DNA of 64,000 nucleotides, from contig NZ_VNHM01000002.1 in assembly GCF_008124625.1 (NCBI RefSeq), positions 1 through 64,000 on the forward strand, written 5' to 3'. A program made the position numbers and the translations under genes. This stretch comes from Desulfallas thermosapovorans DSM 6562. GTDB taxonomy: Bacteria; Bacillota; Desulfotomaculia; Desulfotomaculales; Desulfallaceae. The notes below the pieces were generated by a model that was not told the DNA's origin, made no database searches, and saw only the letters and a program-made list of their open reading frames with translations. Shown piece after piece: positions 25,157-33,844 of this stretch. The stretch's first letter is position 1; each line of letters opens with the position of its first letter.

Positions 25157-25981
25157 TTGAAAAAAATATTCAGAGCAGGTTTAGTATTATTTACTGTACT
25201 GGCCATGGTGTTTGCGTTGGCCGGCTGCGGCGGTGAACAAGCCAATGATGCTAACAATGGACAAACACCGGCAACTGCAGGGGACAAGCTGGTCTTTGGT
25301 TCGGACACATCCTATGCACCCTTTGAATTCTCCGGTGCTGACGGTAAACTGACCGGCTTTGATGTGGAATTAATCGCTGCCATTAACGAAGCTGTTGGTA
25401 CCAATATTGAAATTATAAGTTATGATTTTAAGGGTCTGGTTCCGGCACTGGAAACCGCCAGCATTGACGGTGCCATTTCAGCCATGACCATAACCGAAGA
25501 TCGTTTGAAAAAAGTGGACTTTTCCATGCCCTATTACCTGTCCGGCCAGAGTGTGGCCGTCCAGGCCAAAAACGAAACCATCAAGGGTTTTGACGATTTG
25601 GAAGGCAAGAAAATTGGAGTGCAAACCGGTACTACCGGTGAAATCGAAGCCAACAAAGTGCCCAATGCCAACATAATCTCCTATGATACAATGGATGGCG
25701 GGTTTATGGATCTGAACAACGGTGCCATAGATGCTATAATATGTGACTTCCCCGTGGTTGCTTACTACATTAACCAGGGTAATGACGGAATTAAGATTGT
25801 TGGTGATATGCAAACCAGCGAACATTACGGCATTGCTGTGCCCAAACAAAAGCCGGAGGTGCTGGAAGCCGTTAATGAAGGTCTACGAATTTTGAAAGAG
25901 AATGGTAAGTACGCCGAACTGTATAAAAAGTGGTTCGGAGTTGAGCCACCGGAATACTTGCCCGGCGAACCCCAGAGTTAA
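25157..25981 (+). CDS. Polar amino-acid ABC transporter, substrate-binding lipoprotein
   Basis: The 274-residue protein has a lipoprotein signal peptide with lipobox ALAGC (about 21-25), then a type 3 periplasmic-binding fold (KLVFGSDTSYAPFEF, TGFDVELIAAI, SAMTITEDRLKKVDFS, GVQTGTTGE). It belongs to the GlnH/FliY class, with glutamine or another polar amino acid as likely ligand. The TTG start lies behind GGAGGG. It is the first gene of a three-gene ABC operon. Confidence 0.92.
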   Translation: MKKIFRAGLVLFTVLAMVFALAGCGGEQANDANNGQTPATAGDKLVFGSDTSYAPFEFSGADGKLTGFDVELIAAINEAVGTNIEIISYDFKGLVPALETASIDGAISAMTITEDRLKKVDFSMPYYLSGQSVAVQAKNETIKGFDDLEGKKIGVQTGTTGEIEANKVPNANIISYDTMDGGFMDLNNGAIDAIICDFPVVAYYINQGNDGIKIVGDMQTSEHYGIAVPKQKPEVLEAVNEGLRILKENGKYAELYKKWFGVEPPEYLPGEPQS

Positions 25982-26008
25982 TTATAGCTTTAAATTTATA
26001 TCGCAGGT

Positions 26009-26046
26009 AAATATGCGTAATGTTCCAGCATTACGCATATTTACTG
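26009..26046 (+). terminator. Intercistronic hairpin (attenuator) in the ABC operon
   Basis: A 14-bp stem aaatatgcgtaatg/cattacgcatattt followed by a T-rich stretch. It lies between binding-protein and permease genes, a placement that commonly lowers downstream expression or protects the upstream mRNA. Confidence 0.65.
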
Positions 26047-26070
26047 TTTTCGGTTAAGGGGTGAAATTTT

Positions 26071-26772
26071 TTGGAAGTTGCTATACAAAGTTTACCTTTT
26101 TTGGTAAAAGGGGCCGGCGTAACAGTATTCATTACTTTGTTTTCGGTGGCCATTGGTTGTGTTATCGGTCTCATTGCGGGTCTTTCCCGCCTTTCCAAAA
26201 ACAGGCTTTTACGTGTTCTAGCCACAGCCTATGTGGACTTTTTCCGCGGTACTCCTTTGCTGGTGCAAATCCTGCTTGTTTACTATGGTGTACCGGCATT
26301 GTTAAATGATGCCCAGGGCTTTTTAATGGAAAATTACGGCATGCCCCAATTGATAGAGAATTACGCCATGCCCCGGTTACTGGCGGCGATAATGGCTTGT
26401 AGTTTAAACAGCGGTGCTTATGTGGCGGAAATCTTTCGGGCCGGGGTGCAGTCCATTGAAAAGGGCCAGATGGAAGCCGCGCGTTCTCTAGGTATGACCC
26501 ACGGGCAGGCTATGCGGTTTGTTATACTGCCCCAGGCTTTCAAAAGGGTAATTCCACCTTTATTCAATGAAATCATTGCTATGCTTAAAGACACCTCCCT
26601 GCTTTCGGTAATTGGTATTATAGAACTAACCAAGAGCGGTATGCTGGTGGTGGCCAGAACGTATGAAGCATTCGCCATTTATATCACCATTGCATTATTC
26701 TATTTAGTTATGACCTTCAGCTTGTCCCGTTATGTTGATTACCTGGAGAGGAGGCTGAAAACCGGTGATTAA
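26071..26772 (+). CDS. Polar amino-acid ABC transporter, permease
   Basis: The 233-residue, five-helix HisM/GlnP-type permease has the [18 protein letters not shown] segment and the EAA loop [22 protein letters not shown]. The TTG start follows AAGGGGTG. It overlaps the ATPase gene by 8 bp. Confidence 0.92.
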   Translation: MEVAIQSLPFLVKGAGVTVFITLFSVAIGCVIGLIAGLSRLSKNRLLRVLATAYVDFFRGTPLLVQILLVYYGVPALLNDAQGFLMENYGMPQLIENYAMPRLLAAIMACSLNSGAYVAEIFRAGVQSIEKGQMEAARSLGMTHGQAMRFVILPQAFKRVIPPLFNEIIAMLKDTSLLSVIGIIELTKSGMLVVARTYEAFAIYITIALFYLVMTFSLSRYVDYLERRLKTGD

Positions 26773-27487
26773 AGTTAATAATCTTTTTAAGAGTTTTGGT
26801 AAACTGGAAGTTCTAAAAGGTATAAGCTGCCATATCACCCTCCAGGAAGTGGTTTGCGTAATCGGTCCCAGCGGGTCGGGTAAAAGCACTTTTTTGCGTT
26901 GTTTAAATTTGCTGGAACAGCCAACCTCGGGCGAAATCTTTATTGATGGGGTCAACCTGACCGATAGACATACGGATATTAACCAGGTACGCCAGAATGT
27001 GGGTATGGTCTTCCAGCGGTTTAACCTGTTCCCGCATAAAACTGCCCTGGATAATATAGCCATGGCGCCCATCAAAGTGAAGAAGATGTCCCGGGATGAA
27101 GCGGAAAAGGTGGCCCGGGATCTGTTAAAAAAGGTGGGTTTATCCGACAAGGCCGACGTCTACCCTGACCAGCTTTCCGGTGGCCAGCAGCAGCGCGTGG
27201 CCATAGCCAGGGCGCTGGCTATGCACCCCAAAATTATGCTGTTTGATGAACCAACTTCCGCTCTGGACCCGGAAATGGTGGGTGAGGTGCTGGGGGTAAT
27301 GAAGGACCTGGCCCGGGAGGGCATGACCATGGTGGTGGTGACCCACGAAATGGGCTTTGCCCGTGAAGTTGGTGACAGGGTGATATTTATGGATGAGGGG
27401 CGCCTGGTGGAAGAGGGCACACCCGCGGAGGTTTTTGGCAATCCTAAAAACGAGCGCACCAGGGCTTTCCTCAGTAAAATATTATAG
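26765..27487 (+). CDS. glnQ: Polar amino-acid ABC transporter, ATP-binding protein (GlnQ-like)
   Basis: The 240-residue ATPase has Walker [11 protein letters not shown] loop [10 protein letters not shown], signature [15 protein letters not shown], Walker [13 protein letters not shown] and the H-loop His in VVVTHEM. The GTG start sits behind GAGAGGAGG inside the end of the permease gene. It completes the importer. Confidence 0.94.
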   Translation: MIKVNNLFKSFGKLEVLKGISCHITLQEVVCVIGPSGSGKSTFLRCLNLLEQPTSGEIFIDGVNLTDRHTDINQVRQNVGMVFQRFNLFPHKTALDNIAMAPIKVKKMSRDEAEKVARDLLKKVGLSDKADVYPDQLSGGQQQRVAIARALAMHPKIMLFDEPTSALDPEMVGEVLGVMKDLAREGMTMVVVTHEMGFAREVGDRVIFMDEGRLVEEGTPAEVFGNPKNERTRAFLSKIL

Positions 27488-27560
27488 AGCTTTATGCTCC
27501 GGGAAGACCTGGCGAAGTCTTCTATATGGCACCCATCAAAATAAATGTCCCTGGCAACTA

Positions 27561-27844
27561 TTAATCAAGGTCCAGCGCGGCCGGTTTGGCGGGAGTGGGG
27601 TGACCGGTTTGGGGGCTGCGGTCCCGGGCACGGTAATATTCAGCCGGAGTTTTGCTTACCTTGGCCCGGTCCAGTTTATTGCCCATGGCCGGGCCCGGGC
27701 AGGCCGGTTCATCGTAAAAACGAGCCGGGAAGTCACTGCCGGAGGGTTGTTCCCCGTATCAAGTTTATCGTACATATTTTCAGTAAAATCAAACTTCTCG
27801 GTGCGGTAGGGCACCGGGTTTTCATTGTGACGCAAATTCTCCAC
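27561..27844 (-). pseudogene. Possible small gene interrupted by a frameshift
   Basis: Two overlapping minus-strand frames both look protein-like. One runs from GTG at 27844 (ENLRHNENPVPYRTEKFDF, then TENMYDKLD) to a stop at 27656. The other is open from 27758 to TAA at 27561 (SDFPARFYDEPACPGPAMG, then NKLDRAKVSKTPAEYYRARD). A single -1 shift near 27760 would join them into about 94 residues. No clear slippery site or ribosome site was seen, and I do not recognise the product. It could be chance. Confidence 0.3.
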
Positions 27845-28075
27845 CGGGTTACGGGTACGCTGTTGAATCGCCGCCCGGGATGTTGGTGATGTAACCCGGG
27901 GTCCAGGAGGACCAGTGTCCCCGGGGGGAAAGAGCTTTCTTTTAATGTTTCATTTGATGATCGTGTTTAAATAGGCAAAATATGTATTAAAATATTTGAT
28001 ATAGTACGTATTGCAGATTATACTATAATGGATTACGATAAGATATATTTTTTTAGATTATTGATAATGGCGTAG
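27845..28075. other. Intergenic region, no assigned gene
   Basis: GC-rich sequence with short hairpins (acccggggtcc / ggaccagtgtcccc around 27893-27923), then an AT-rich stretch before the nitronate monooxygenase-like gene. No known riboswitch is recognised. Confidence 0.35.
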
Positions 28076-28117
28076 TTGAGTGTAAAATTTCATAGAATAG
28101 AAGGGAGAACATATACT

Positions 28118-29065
28118 TTGCAATTACCACAAATTAAAATAGGCCAGTTGGTACCAAAATTCCCCATCATTCAGGGGGGGATGGCGGTGCGGGTATCCAC
28201 CGCCCCGCTGGCCGCTGCCGTGGCCAACGCCGGAGGTATTGGTGTTATCGGGGCCACCGGTATGGATCCCGAGGAACTGCGGATGGAAATTAGACAAGCA
28301 CGGGAGCAGTCCTCGGGTATAATTGGAGTCAACATCATGTTTGCCGCTCGCAATTTTGCGACCCTAGTGCGTACAGCGTTGGAGGAAAAGATAGATGTGG
28401 TTTTTTCCGGAGCGGGTTTCTCCCGGGACATATTCGGTTGGGGACGGGAGGCCGGCGTGCCGGTGGTATCCATTGTATCTTCGGGTAAGCTTGCCGCCAT
28501 TGCCGAAAAGCACGGTGCCGCTGCGGTTGTGGCCGAAGGCACCGAAGCAGGGGGGCATTTGGGCACCCGGCGGTCTTTGTGCGAGATATTGCCGGAAATT
28601 AGAAAACGGGTAAAAATACCGGTCATTGCCGCGGGTGGTATTGTAGACGGTTTCGGAGTTGCCCGCATGCTCAAGCTTGGTGCTGACGGAGTGCAAATGG
28701 CCACCCGGTTTGTATTAAGCAAAGAATGTGCTGTAGCTGAAGCGTTCAAAGAAATGTACCTCAAGGCTAGACCCGAGGATGTAATATTGGTGGAAAGCCC
28801 CGTGGGCATGCCCGGCCGGGCTCTGCGCAATGAATTCGTTGAACAACTGCTTAACGGCAGCCAGGCCAGGCCGGAGAGATGCCGTAATTGCCTCAAAGTT
28901 TGTTCCGGCAAATACTGCATCATGGATGCCCTGGAGAATTCCCGTACCGGTAAGGTGGATAAAGGCCTGGTTTTTTGCGGCCAGAATGTGGCAAAAGTTA
29001 AAGAAATACTGCCGGTAAAGGAGATATTCAAACGCATTGTGGAAGAGGTAGCTTCGGTAGATTAA
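28118..29065 (+). CDS. Nitronate monooxygenase / FabK-like flavin enzyme
   Basis: The 315-residue TIM-barrel FMN protein has FPIIQGGMAVRVS at the N-terminus, VVSIVSSGKLA, a VAEGTEAGGHLG phosphate-binding region and IPVIAAGGIVDG. A cysteine cluster near the C-terminus (CRNCLKVCSGKYC) is common in the clostridial members and could hold a metal. It is either a nitroalkane oxidase or an enoyl-ACP-reductase-like enzyme; no fatty acid genes are adjacent. The TTG at 28118 is chosen because agaagggag lies about 12 bases upstream. Confidence 0.85.
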   Translation: MQLPQIKIGQLVPKFPIIQGGMAVRVSTAPLAAAVANAGGIGVIGATGMDPEELRMEIRQAREQSSGIIGVNIMFAARNFATLVRTALEEKIDVVFSGAGFSRDIFGWGREAGVPVVSIVSSGKLAAIAEKHGAAAVVAEGTEAGGHLGTRRSLCEILPEIRKRVKIPVIAAGGIVDGFGVARMLKLGADGVQMATRFVLSKECAVAEAFKEMYLKARPEDVILVESPVGMPGRALRNEFVEQLLNGSQARPERCRNCLKVCSGKYCIMDALENSRTGKVDKGLVFCGQNVAKVKEILPVKEIFKRIVEEVASVD

Positions 29066-29085
29066 GAACTCAAGCTAATAACGGA

Positions 29086-29406
29086 TTATAACAGGTATTC
29101 CGCCGCCAGTAGAACGGCCACTGCGCCACCCAGGCTAAAGGCCAGGTTACGTGTAAAAAACGCTATCGTACCCGCCAGTGCCACGGCTGCCAGATCTGTT
29201 AAGTGAGCCAGCGGGGCGAAGGTGTTGTTTTCCGTCAGCAGCGGCGGTGCAATCATACTGGCAAAAATGACAATGGGTAGCAGCTTAAGCCAGTTTTTAA
29301 CCGGTGCCTGTAAGGAACGTTTGTTGATAATGAAATAGGGCAATAGCCTGGGAATAGCCGTCACCAGAGCCATTGCCCCAATAATCAGCCAGATTTGTGC
29401 GTCCAT
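29086..29406 (-). CDS. azlD: Branched-chain amino-acid exporter, small subunit AzlD
   Basis: The 106-residue, three- to four-helix protein of the AzlD family (LVTAIPRLLPYFIIN, KLLPIVIFASMIAPPLL). The ATG start at 29406 follows ggggg and overlaps the end of azlC by 22 bp, so the two are coupled. With AzlC it exports branched-chain amino acids or analogues. Confidence 0.9.
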   Translation of the reverse strand: MDAQIWLIIGAMALVTAIPRLLPYFIINKRSLQAPVKNWLKLLPIVIFASMIAPPLLTENNTFAPLAHLTDLAAVALAGTIAFFTRNLAFSLGGAVAVLLAAEYLL

Positions 29407-30128
29407 TTTTGCACCCCCAGCATAGTAATAGAAGCCAACAAACTGGCCAGCAAAACAGCCAGATTCGGGTGGCCGTAAATGGTAAATAATATGGCCAGTA
29501 TAGCCGCCAGTACCGCAGCCAGTACATCTACCCAATTGCTCAGTGAAAGGGCCAAAATCGCGGCAAATAGTGCATATAGGGCGGCCTGCATGCCAAGGTC
29601 GGCCAGCCCGGGCAAAGCACTGCCCAACCAAATCCCCGCCAGCGTGGCGATCATCCACTGTACATAAATGGATAGGTTGGCGCCTACTATATAATAATAC
29701 GATACCTTTCCGTTCCTACCCAATCGTTGAGAGGCAAGGGCAAAGCTTTCGTCGGTGATAAACAGTCCCACCGGCAGATAACTGGCCAAACGCCGGCCCG
29801 GTATGACACCGGCTACATATGAACTCATTAAGAAATGACGTAAATTGATAAAAAGGGTGCTCAGCACTATGGTGGTCATTGAGGCCCCCGCGCTCAGCAT
29901 GGTGATGGCTAAAAACTGGCTGGCCCCTGCGAATACCAGACCTGACATACCAATGGCGGCCGTAGCGGAAAGTCCTACGTCGGCTGACATGGCTCCAAAC
30001 AGCAGACCCAGTGGTAACAGTTCAAAGGCAAAGACAATAGCAGATGCCGAGCCCTGGATGAATTCCTTTGAATCTTTAGTCAATAGATCACCGCTTTGCA
30101 AAGTATATTTTAGAACGATATCGGCCAT
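29385..30128 (-). CDS. azlC: Branched-chain amino-acid exporter, large subunit AzlC
   Basis: The 247-residue polytopic protein has the AzlC motifs GLLFGAMSADVGLS, GASQFLAITMLSAGAS and INLRHFLMS. It pairs with AzlD immediately downstream. The ATG lacks a strong ribosome site, so an internal start is possible. Confidence 0.9.
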   Translation of the reverse strand: MADIVLKYTLQSGDLLTKDSKEFIQGSASAIVFAFELLPLGLLFGAMSADVGLSATAAIGMSGLVFAGASQFLAITMLSAGASMTTIVLSTLFINLRHFLMSSYVAGVIPGRRLASYLPVGLFITDESFALASQRLGRNGKVSYYYIVGANLSIYVQWMIATLAGIWLGSALPGLADLGMQAALYALFAAILALSLSNWVDVLAAVLAAILAILFTIYGHPNLAVLLASLLASITMLGVQKWTHKSG

Positions 30129-30262
30129 GCTTGGCTGGCATTAAGAGCATAATGGCATTTTATCATAAACACAGTTGGTTTTAAAAGAGAGATATTCAGG
30201 CTCATAAACGCTGCTTTGCTATAGAATCCCGCTTAATGATACTAATTTTTGGAGGTTTTCTT

Positions 30263-30799
30263 ATGAATGAACAAAATATTTTCTCTTATGGAGATAAAAT
30301 ACCGCAATTGCACGAAACGGTTTTTGTAGCCCCCGGGGCCCGTATCATTGGCCGGGTGACCATAGGTGATAATTCCAGTGTATGGTACAATGTAGTAATC
30401 CGGGGCGATGTGGATGACGTGCAAATAGGTTGCGGCACGAATATTCAAGATGGGGCTGTGCTTCACGAGGATGGGGGATACCCCTTGGTTGTCGGTGATA
30501 ACGTAACGGTGGGCCATAACGCCATATTGCACGGGTGCCGGGTGGGTGACGGTGCCGTGATTGGCATGGGCGCGGTTGTACTTTCCGGTGCCAAAATAGG
30601 TGAATACAGTGTTGTCGGGGCCGGTTCACTGGTGCCGGGTGGTAAAGAGATCCCGCCCCGCACACTGGCCATGGGCTCTCCGGCCAAGGTGGTGCGCCAG
30701 TTAACCGAAGAGGATATAGAAAATTTTAGTAAAATGGCGCAGCATTACCGCAACCGGGCCATGTTCTACCTGGGTACAGCGGTAAACCCGGATGAGTGA
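30263..30799 (+). CDS. Gamma-carbonic anhydrase-like hexapeptide-repeat protein
   Basis: The 178-residue left-handed beta-helix protein has repeated [LIV]-G-x4 hexapeptides (about 20-140). The metal-ligand histidines typical of the gamma-CA/YrdA/PaaY family appear in GAVLHED and VGHNAILHGC. The active enzyme would be a zinc or iron trimer. The ATG at 30263 follows GGAGG by eight bases. It is monocistronic and divergent from azlCD. Confidence 0.88.
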   Translation: MNEQNIFSYGDKIPQLHETVFVAPGARIIGRVTIGDNSSVWYNVVIRGDVDDVQIGCGTNIQDGAVLHEDGGYPLVVGDNVTVGHNAILHGCRVGDGAVIGMGAVVLSGAKIGEYSVVGAGSLVPGGKEIPPRTLAMGSPAKVVRQLTEEDIENFSKMAQHYRNRAMFYLGTAVNPDE

Positions 30800-30937
30800 T
30801 TGTTATAAATATTTCAACAAAATATCTAAATATGTGATATAATTAATACCGTCCCTTTATGAGTAGTTAATTATATAAAACCTTAATTAGGTAACTGTCG
30901 GTTCCCATAGTATAAAAGCGTGGGCGTTTGCCAAGTT

Positions 30938-30971
30938 GGTAGACGAGCCGCCAATTTTCTAAAAGTCTACC
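30938..30971 (+). promoter_or_regulatory. Leader hairpin upstream of ctaB
   Basis: GGTAGAC (30938-30944) pairs with GTCTACC (30965-30971) around a 20-nt loop, ending two bases before the GGGAGGG ribosome site. It could modulate translation. The 5' side looks like a tRNA-Leu D arm, but no tRNA folds here. Confidence 0.35.
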
Positions 30972-30983
30972 GGGAGGGATCTC

Positions 30984-31904
30984 ATGTATGGTAATCCGGT
31001 GGGAGTAAAGACTGGTTCCCAGGTGAAGAACTGGCTTTATACTGCCAAAAACTATATAGAAGTTACCAAGCCGAGATCGGTGTTTTTGCTTGTATTTACG
31101 GCTTTGGTCGGCATGTTTCTGGCCGCAGCGGAATATACCATGTCCATGCCGGTGCTGCTAAAGTCACTGGTGGCCATTACCCTGGCTTGTTCCGGGGTAA
31201 ACGCTGTTAGCTGTTATGTGGACCGGGATATTGATGCCATTATGGAAAGGACTAGACAGCGCCCTATTCCTTCAGGCAGAATAGCCCCTCCGGAAAAGGC
31301 ATTGGTGTGGGGTTTGGCGCAATTTTTGGTGGCCTCGGTTATTGCTCTAAGTCTGAATTTTGCGTCCTTTGTTTGCATATTCCTGGGCATGCTGGGTTAT
31401 GTCGGTATATATAGCCTGTGGTTCAAGCGTAAAAGTGCGTGGAATATTATTCTGGGTGGTTTCAGCGGTGGTTTGCCAGCTTTGTTTGGTTGGACGTCGG
31501 TGTCCGGTAAGGTGGAGTTGCTGCCGGTTTTGATCAGTTTACTGGTGGTTTTGTGGATACCTAATCATATTTGGAACCTGGCCATATTCTACAAGGACGA
31601 TTACCGTAAAGTTGGGGTACCCATGCTGCCGGTGGTTTGCAATACCAAGCGTACATTGTTGTATATTTTGTTTACTGTAATCGCCATGTTTGCTTTGTCT
31701 ATCGGTATCTACTTTGCTGGTACCATGGGCACCTTTTACCTGGTATCGGCCATAGTTTGTGGTTTTGTTATTGCCGCCGGGAATATCTACCTGTTCTTTG
31801 CACCGGAGCAAAAAAAAGCCTGGTTTTTGTATAAATTGTCCAGCCCCTATTTGTTCCTGATCTTCCTGGCAATGATCATTGATCATCATATAATCCTTGC
31901 TTAA
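30984..31904 (+). CDS. ctaB: Protoheme IX farnesyltransferase (heme O synthase)
   Basis: The 306-residue UbiA-family prenyltransferase has about eight helices. The Asp-rich motif and its conserved partner are in NAVSCYVDRDIDAIMERTRQRP, and the second motif is YSLWFKRKSAWNIILGGFSGGLPALFGW, specific for CtaB/CyoE. It adds farnesyl to heme B for heme-copper oxidases. No ctaA or oxidase genes are in this window. Confidence 0.92.
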   Translation: MYGNPVGVKTGSQVKNWLYTAKNYIEVTKPRSVFLLVFTALVGMFLAAAEYTMSMPVLLKSLVAITLACSGVNAVSCYVDRDIDAIMERTRQRPIPSGRIAPPEKALVWGLAQFLVASVIALSLNFASFVCIFLGMLGYVGIYSLWFKRKSAWNIILGGFSGGLPALFGWTSVSGKVELLPVLISLLVVLWIPNHIWNLAIFYKDDYRKVGVPMLPVVCNTKRTLLYILFTVIAMFALSIGIYFAGTMGTFYLVSAIVCGFVIAAGNIYLFFAPEQKKAWFLYKLSSPYLFLIFLAMIIDHHIILA

Positions 31905-31978
31905 ACTTTTATATGGATGTGAATATATTATATAGAATAGTTAATATGCTAACCAAAGGACTTAAATGAGGTGATATC

Positions 31979-32692
31979 ATGAGTCTATTTAATGGCAATA
32001 ACATAAGTGATTTAGCATATAGCAACAACACTATATTGAGGACCGACCCCATGCTCACCGAAGCTGAAAAAATGCTGGTCAGAGAGGCCGGTTCAACGGT
32101 GCATTATCCAAAGGGTCATGTCATATTTGCCGCCGGCGATATATCCGACCGGGTGTATTTGCTGGAAAGCGGTTGGGTTAAAATTTACAGGTTGTCCACC
32201 GATGGCAGGAGAGTTACTGTGGGCAGCATCCGCAGCCCCGGGGAAATGATGGGATTGGCTGAAACCATACTGGGAGTTGAGCGCACTTGCTTTGCCGGAG
32301 CTATTAATGACGTGACCATGGTGGTTATGACCAACACCAGGTTTGAAGAATTAATGTCTCAACATCCCTTCCTGGCTATTAAAGTGGCTAAACTTTTGGG
32401 TGCCCGGATGCGCGAGGCCGAGTCCATTATCCACGAAATGGTTTGCTGGCAAGCTCCCGGCAGGCTTGCCCTGATGCTGATCAAAATGGGTGAGCGCATG
32501 GGCGAGCAAACCAAGAACGGCGTTAAGATAAATCTCAAACTTACCCATGAAGAAATAGCTAATATGGTAGGCACATCACGCCAGACGGTTACTTCATTGT
32601 TAAACACTTTTAAGCAAGAACGAAGCATTGTTTACGAAGGCAGAGCTATACGCATTGTCAATCCAGACAAACTGGCCAAATGGGTAGTATAA
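31979..32692 (+). CDS. Crp/Fnr-family transcriptional regulator (copy 1)
   Basis: The 237-residue protein has an N-terminal cyclic-nucleotide-binding-type fold (about 30-145; GHVIFAAGDISDRVYLLESGWVKIYRLS) and a C-terminal Crp HTH (about 165-232; LTHEEIANMVGTSRQTVTSLLNTFKQE). FNR-type N-terminal cysteines are absent, so the ligand may be heme, chlorinated or other, and is unknown. GAGGTGATATC precedes the ATG. It is closely related to the next gene. Confidence 0.9.
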   Translation: MSLFNGNNISDLAYSNNTILRTDPMLTEAEKMLVREAGSTVHYPKGHVIFAAGDISDRVYLLESGWVKIYRLSTDGRRVTVGSIRSPGEMMGLAETILGVERTCFAGAINDVTMVVMTNTRFEELMSQHPFLAIKVAKLLGARMREAESIIHEMVCWQAPGRLALMLIKMGERMGEQTKNGVKINLKLTHEEIANMVGTSRQTVTSLLNTFKQERSIVYEGRAIRIVNPDKLAKWVV

Positions 32693-32717
32693 AACCGGTT
32701 CTATTACCGGTTTTTTT
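32693..32717 (+). terminator. Terminator between the two Crp/Fnr genes
   Basis: aaccggt/accggtt with a 6-nt loop and seven T. Confidence 0.8.
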
Positions 32718-32833
32718 CTGTGCACTTGCTCCCTAGTTGACAAACAATTGTCCGATGCAAGACTGAAACAAACACCCAATAGGTATAATATGTTAACTGT
32801 AAACATTATGATTACCTTTCTGTGGAGGGTCTA

Positions 32834-33496
32834 ATGAATTTCAGGAACGTGGTCAGGCTGGCAGATTACGAAAGGGAAATGATTCGTCAAGTGGGCATAG
32901 CCAGGCAATATACCAGGGGCGAAAACATTTTTTGCAATGGTGACCCCGCTGACCGGGTGTTTTTAATTGAAAGCGGCTGGGTAAAGATATTCCGCATAAA
33001 CGGTGACGGTCGTTATGTTACGGTGGGTTCAATAAGAAGGCCAGGCGAGCTTATGGGGCTTGCGGAAACGCTGCACGGTGTGGAGCGTACTTGTAATGCC
33101 GGGGCCATTACTGATGTGAAGTTGATTGTTGTTTATAAAGAGGCATTTTTCGAATTGTTATCCTGCGAGACCACCATTGCTTTAAAAGTGGCAAGATTGC
33201 TGGCGATGCGCATGCGGGATGCCGAATTGGGAGTGCATGAAATGGTTACCCGCCATGTTACCAGCCGTCTGGCCCTTCTTTTGTTGAAAATAGCCGAGGG
33301 TTGTGGGCAGCAGGTGAACGGTGTAATCAGGATAGAGCCACGTTTTACCCACGAGGATTTGGCGGCCATGATCGGTGCCTCCAGGCAGACGGTAACATCC
33401 ATACTGAGTGCCATGCGGGAAGAGCGGTGCCTTGAGATGGAAGATGGTATTATCATGATAACAGACAGGCAGTGCTTGGAAAGGTATATCTCTTAA
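32834..33496 (+). CDS. Crp/Fnr-family transcriptional regulator (copy 2)
   Basis: The 220-residue paralog of the preceding gene shares motifs such as DRVFLIESGWVKIFRI, VTVGSIRRPGELMGLAETLHGVERTC and the recognition helix GASRQTVTSIL. The near-identical recognition helices (SRQTVTS) suggest both bind the same operator. The ATG at 32834 follows GGAGGG. A -10 box (TATAAT, 32784-32789) lies upstream with a poor -35, as expected for an activator-dependent promoter. Confidence 0.9.
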   Translation: MNFRNVVRLADYEREMIRQVGIARQYTRGENIFCNGDPADRVFLIESGWVKIFRINGDGRYVTVGSIRRPGELMGLAETLHGVERTCNAGAITDVKLIVVYKEAFFELLSCETTIALKVARLLAMRMRDAELGVHEMVTRHVTSRLALLLLKIAEGCGQQVNGVIRIEPRFTHEDLAAMIGASRQTVTSILSAMREERCLEMEDGIIMITDRQCLERYIS

Positions 33497-33574
33497 AAGT
33501 TATTTCTCAAAGATATAATTTAATAGACCCTGGCCTTAGAAATAGTACTTAATGGTAAAAAGGAGTTACCTCAC

Positions 33575-33606
33575 AAAAAAGATGTCATCTAGATGACATC
33601 TTTTTT
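33575..33606. terminator. Terminator after Crp/Fnr copy 2
   Basis: A perfect 32-bp palindrome (aaaaaagatgtcatct and its complement) with a terminal T run. Confidence 0.85.
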
Positions 33607-33628
33607 GTCGTTAAGCAGACCTAGTCGT

Positions 33629-33644
33629 TGTCAATTCGGCGACA
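33629..33644. promoter_or_regulatory. TGTC-N8-GACA operator upstream of the TauE/SafE locus
   Basis: A perfect dyad TGTC-aattcggc-GACA, the same architecture as three tandem sites before the DUF169 gene and similar to known CooA-type Crp/Fnr operators. Possible -10 boxes are TATAAT (33653-33658) and TATAAA (33684-33689). With the second box the site centre would lie near -60. Confidence 0.55.
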
Positions 33645-33844
33645 TAAAACTCTATAATTATTTGCTAATCTTATTGCAAGGATTATAAAAGTTAATTATT
33701 GTTTATCGTTGCGCCGGGTTTTGGTAAATTCAGCCTGGTGGGCGTTTACTGTCCATAAAAATGGTTAAATGGGGGTGATTGGTGGAATAATACTGACAAT
33801 CGGTTGCCTTAATCCGGATCTTAAGTGGAAAGCAGGTGATGTAA

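Noticed and set aside
27488-28075. A T-box or other known riboswitch before the nitronate monooxygenase-like gene
   Set aside because: No T-box core (tggnaccgcg) or other aptamer consensus is present, and the gene is not an amino-acid or tRNA-synthetase gene.
30915-30975. A tRNA-Leu gene or fragment upstream of ctaB
   Set aside because: Only a D-arm-like stretch (ttggtagac) is present. No acceptor, anticodon or T arm can be folded.
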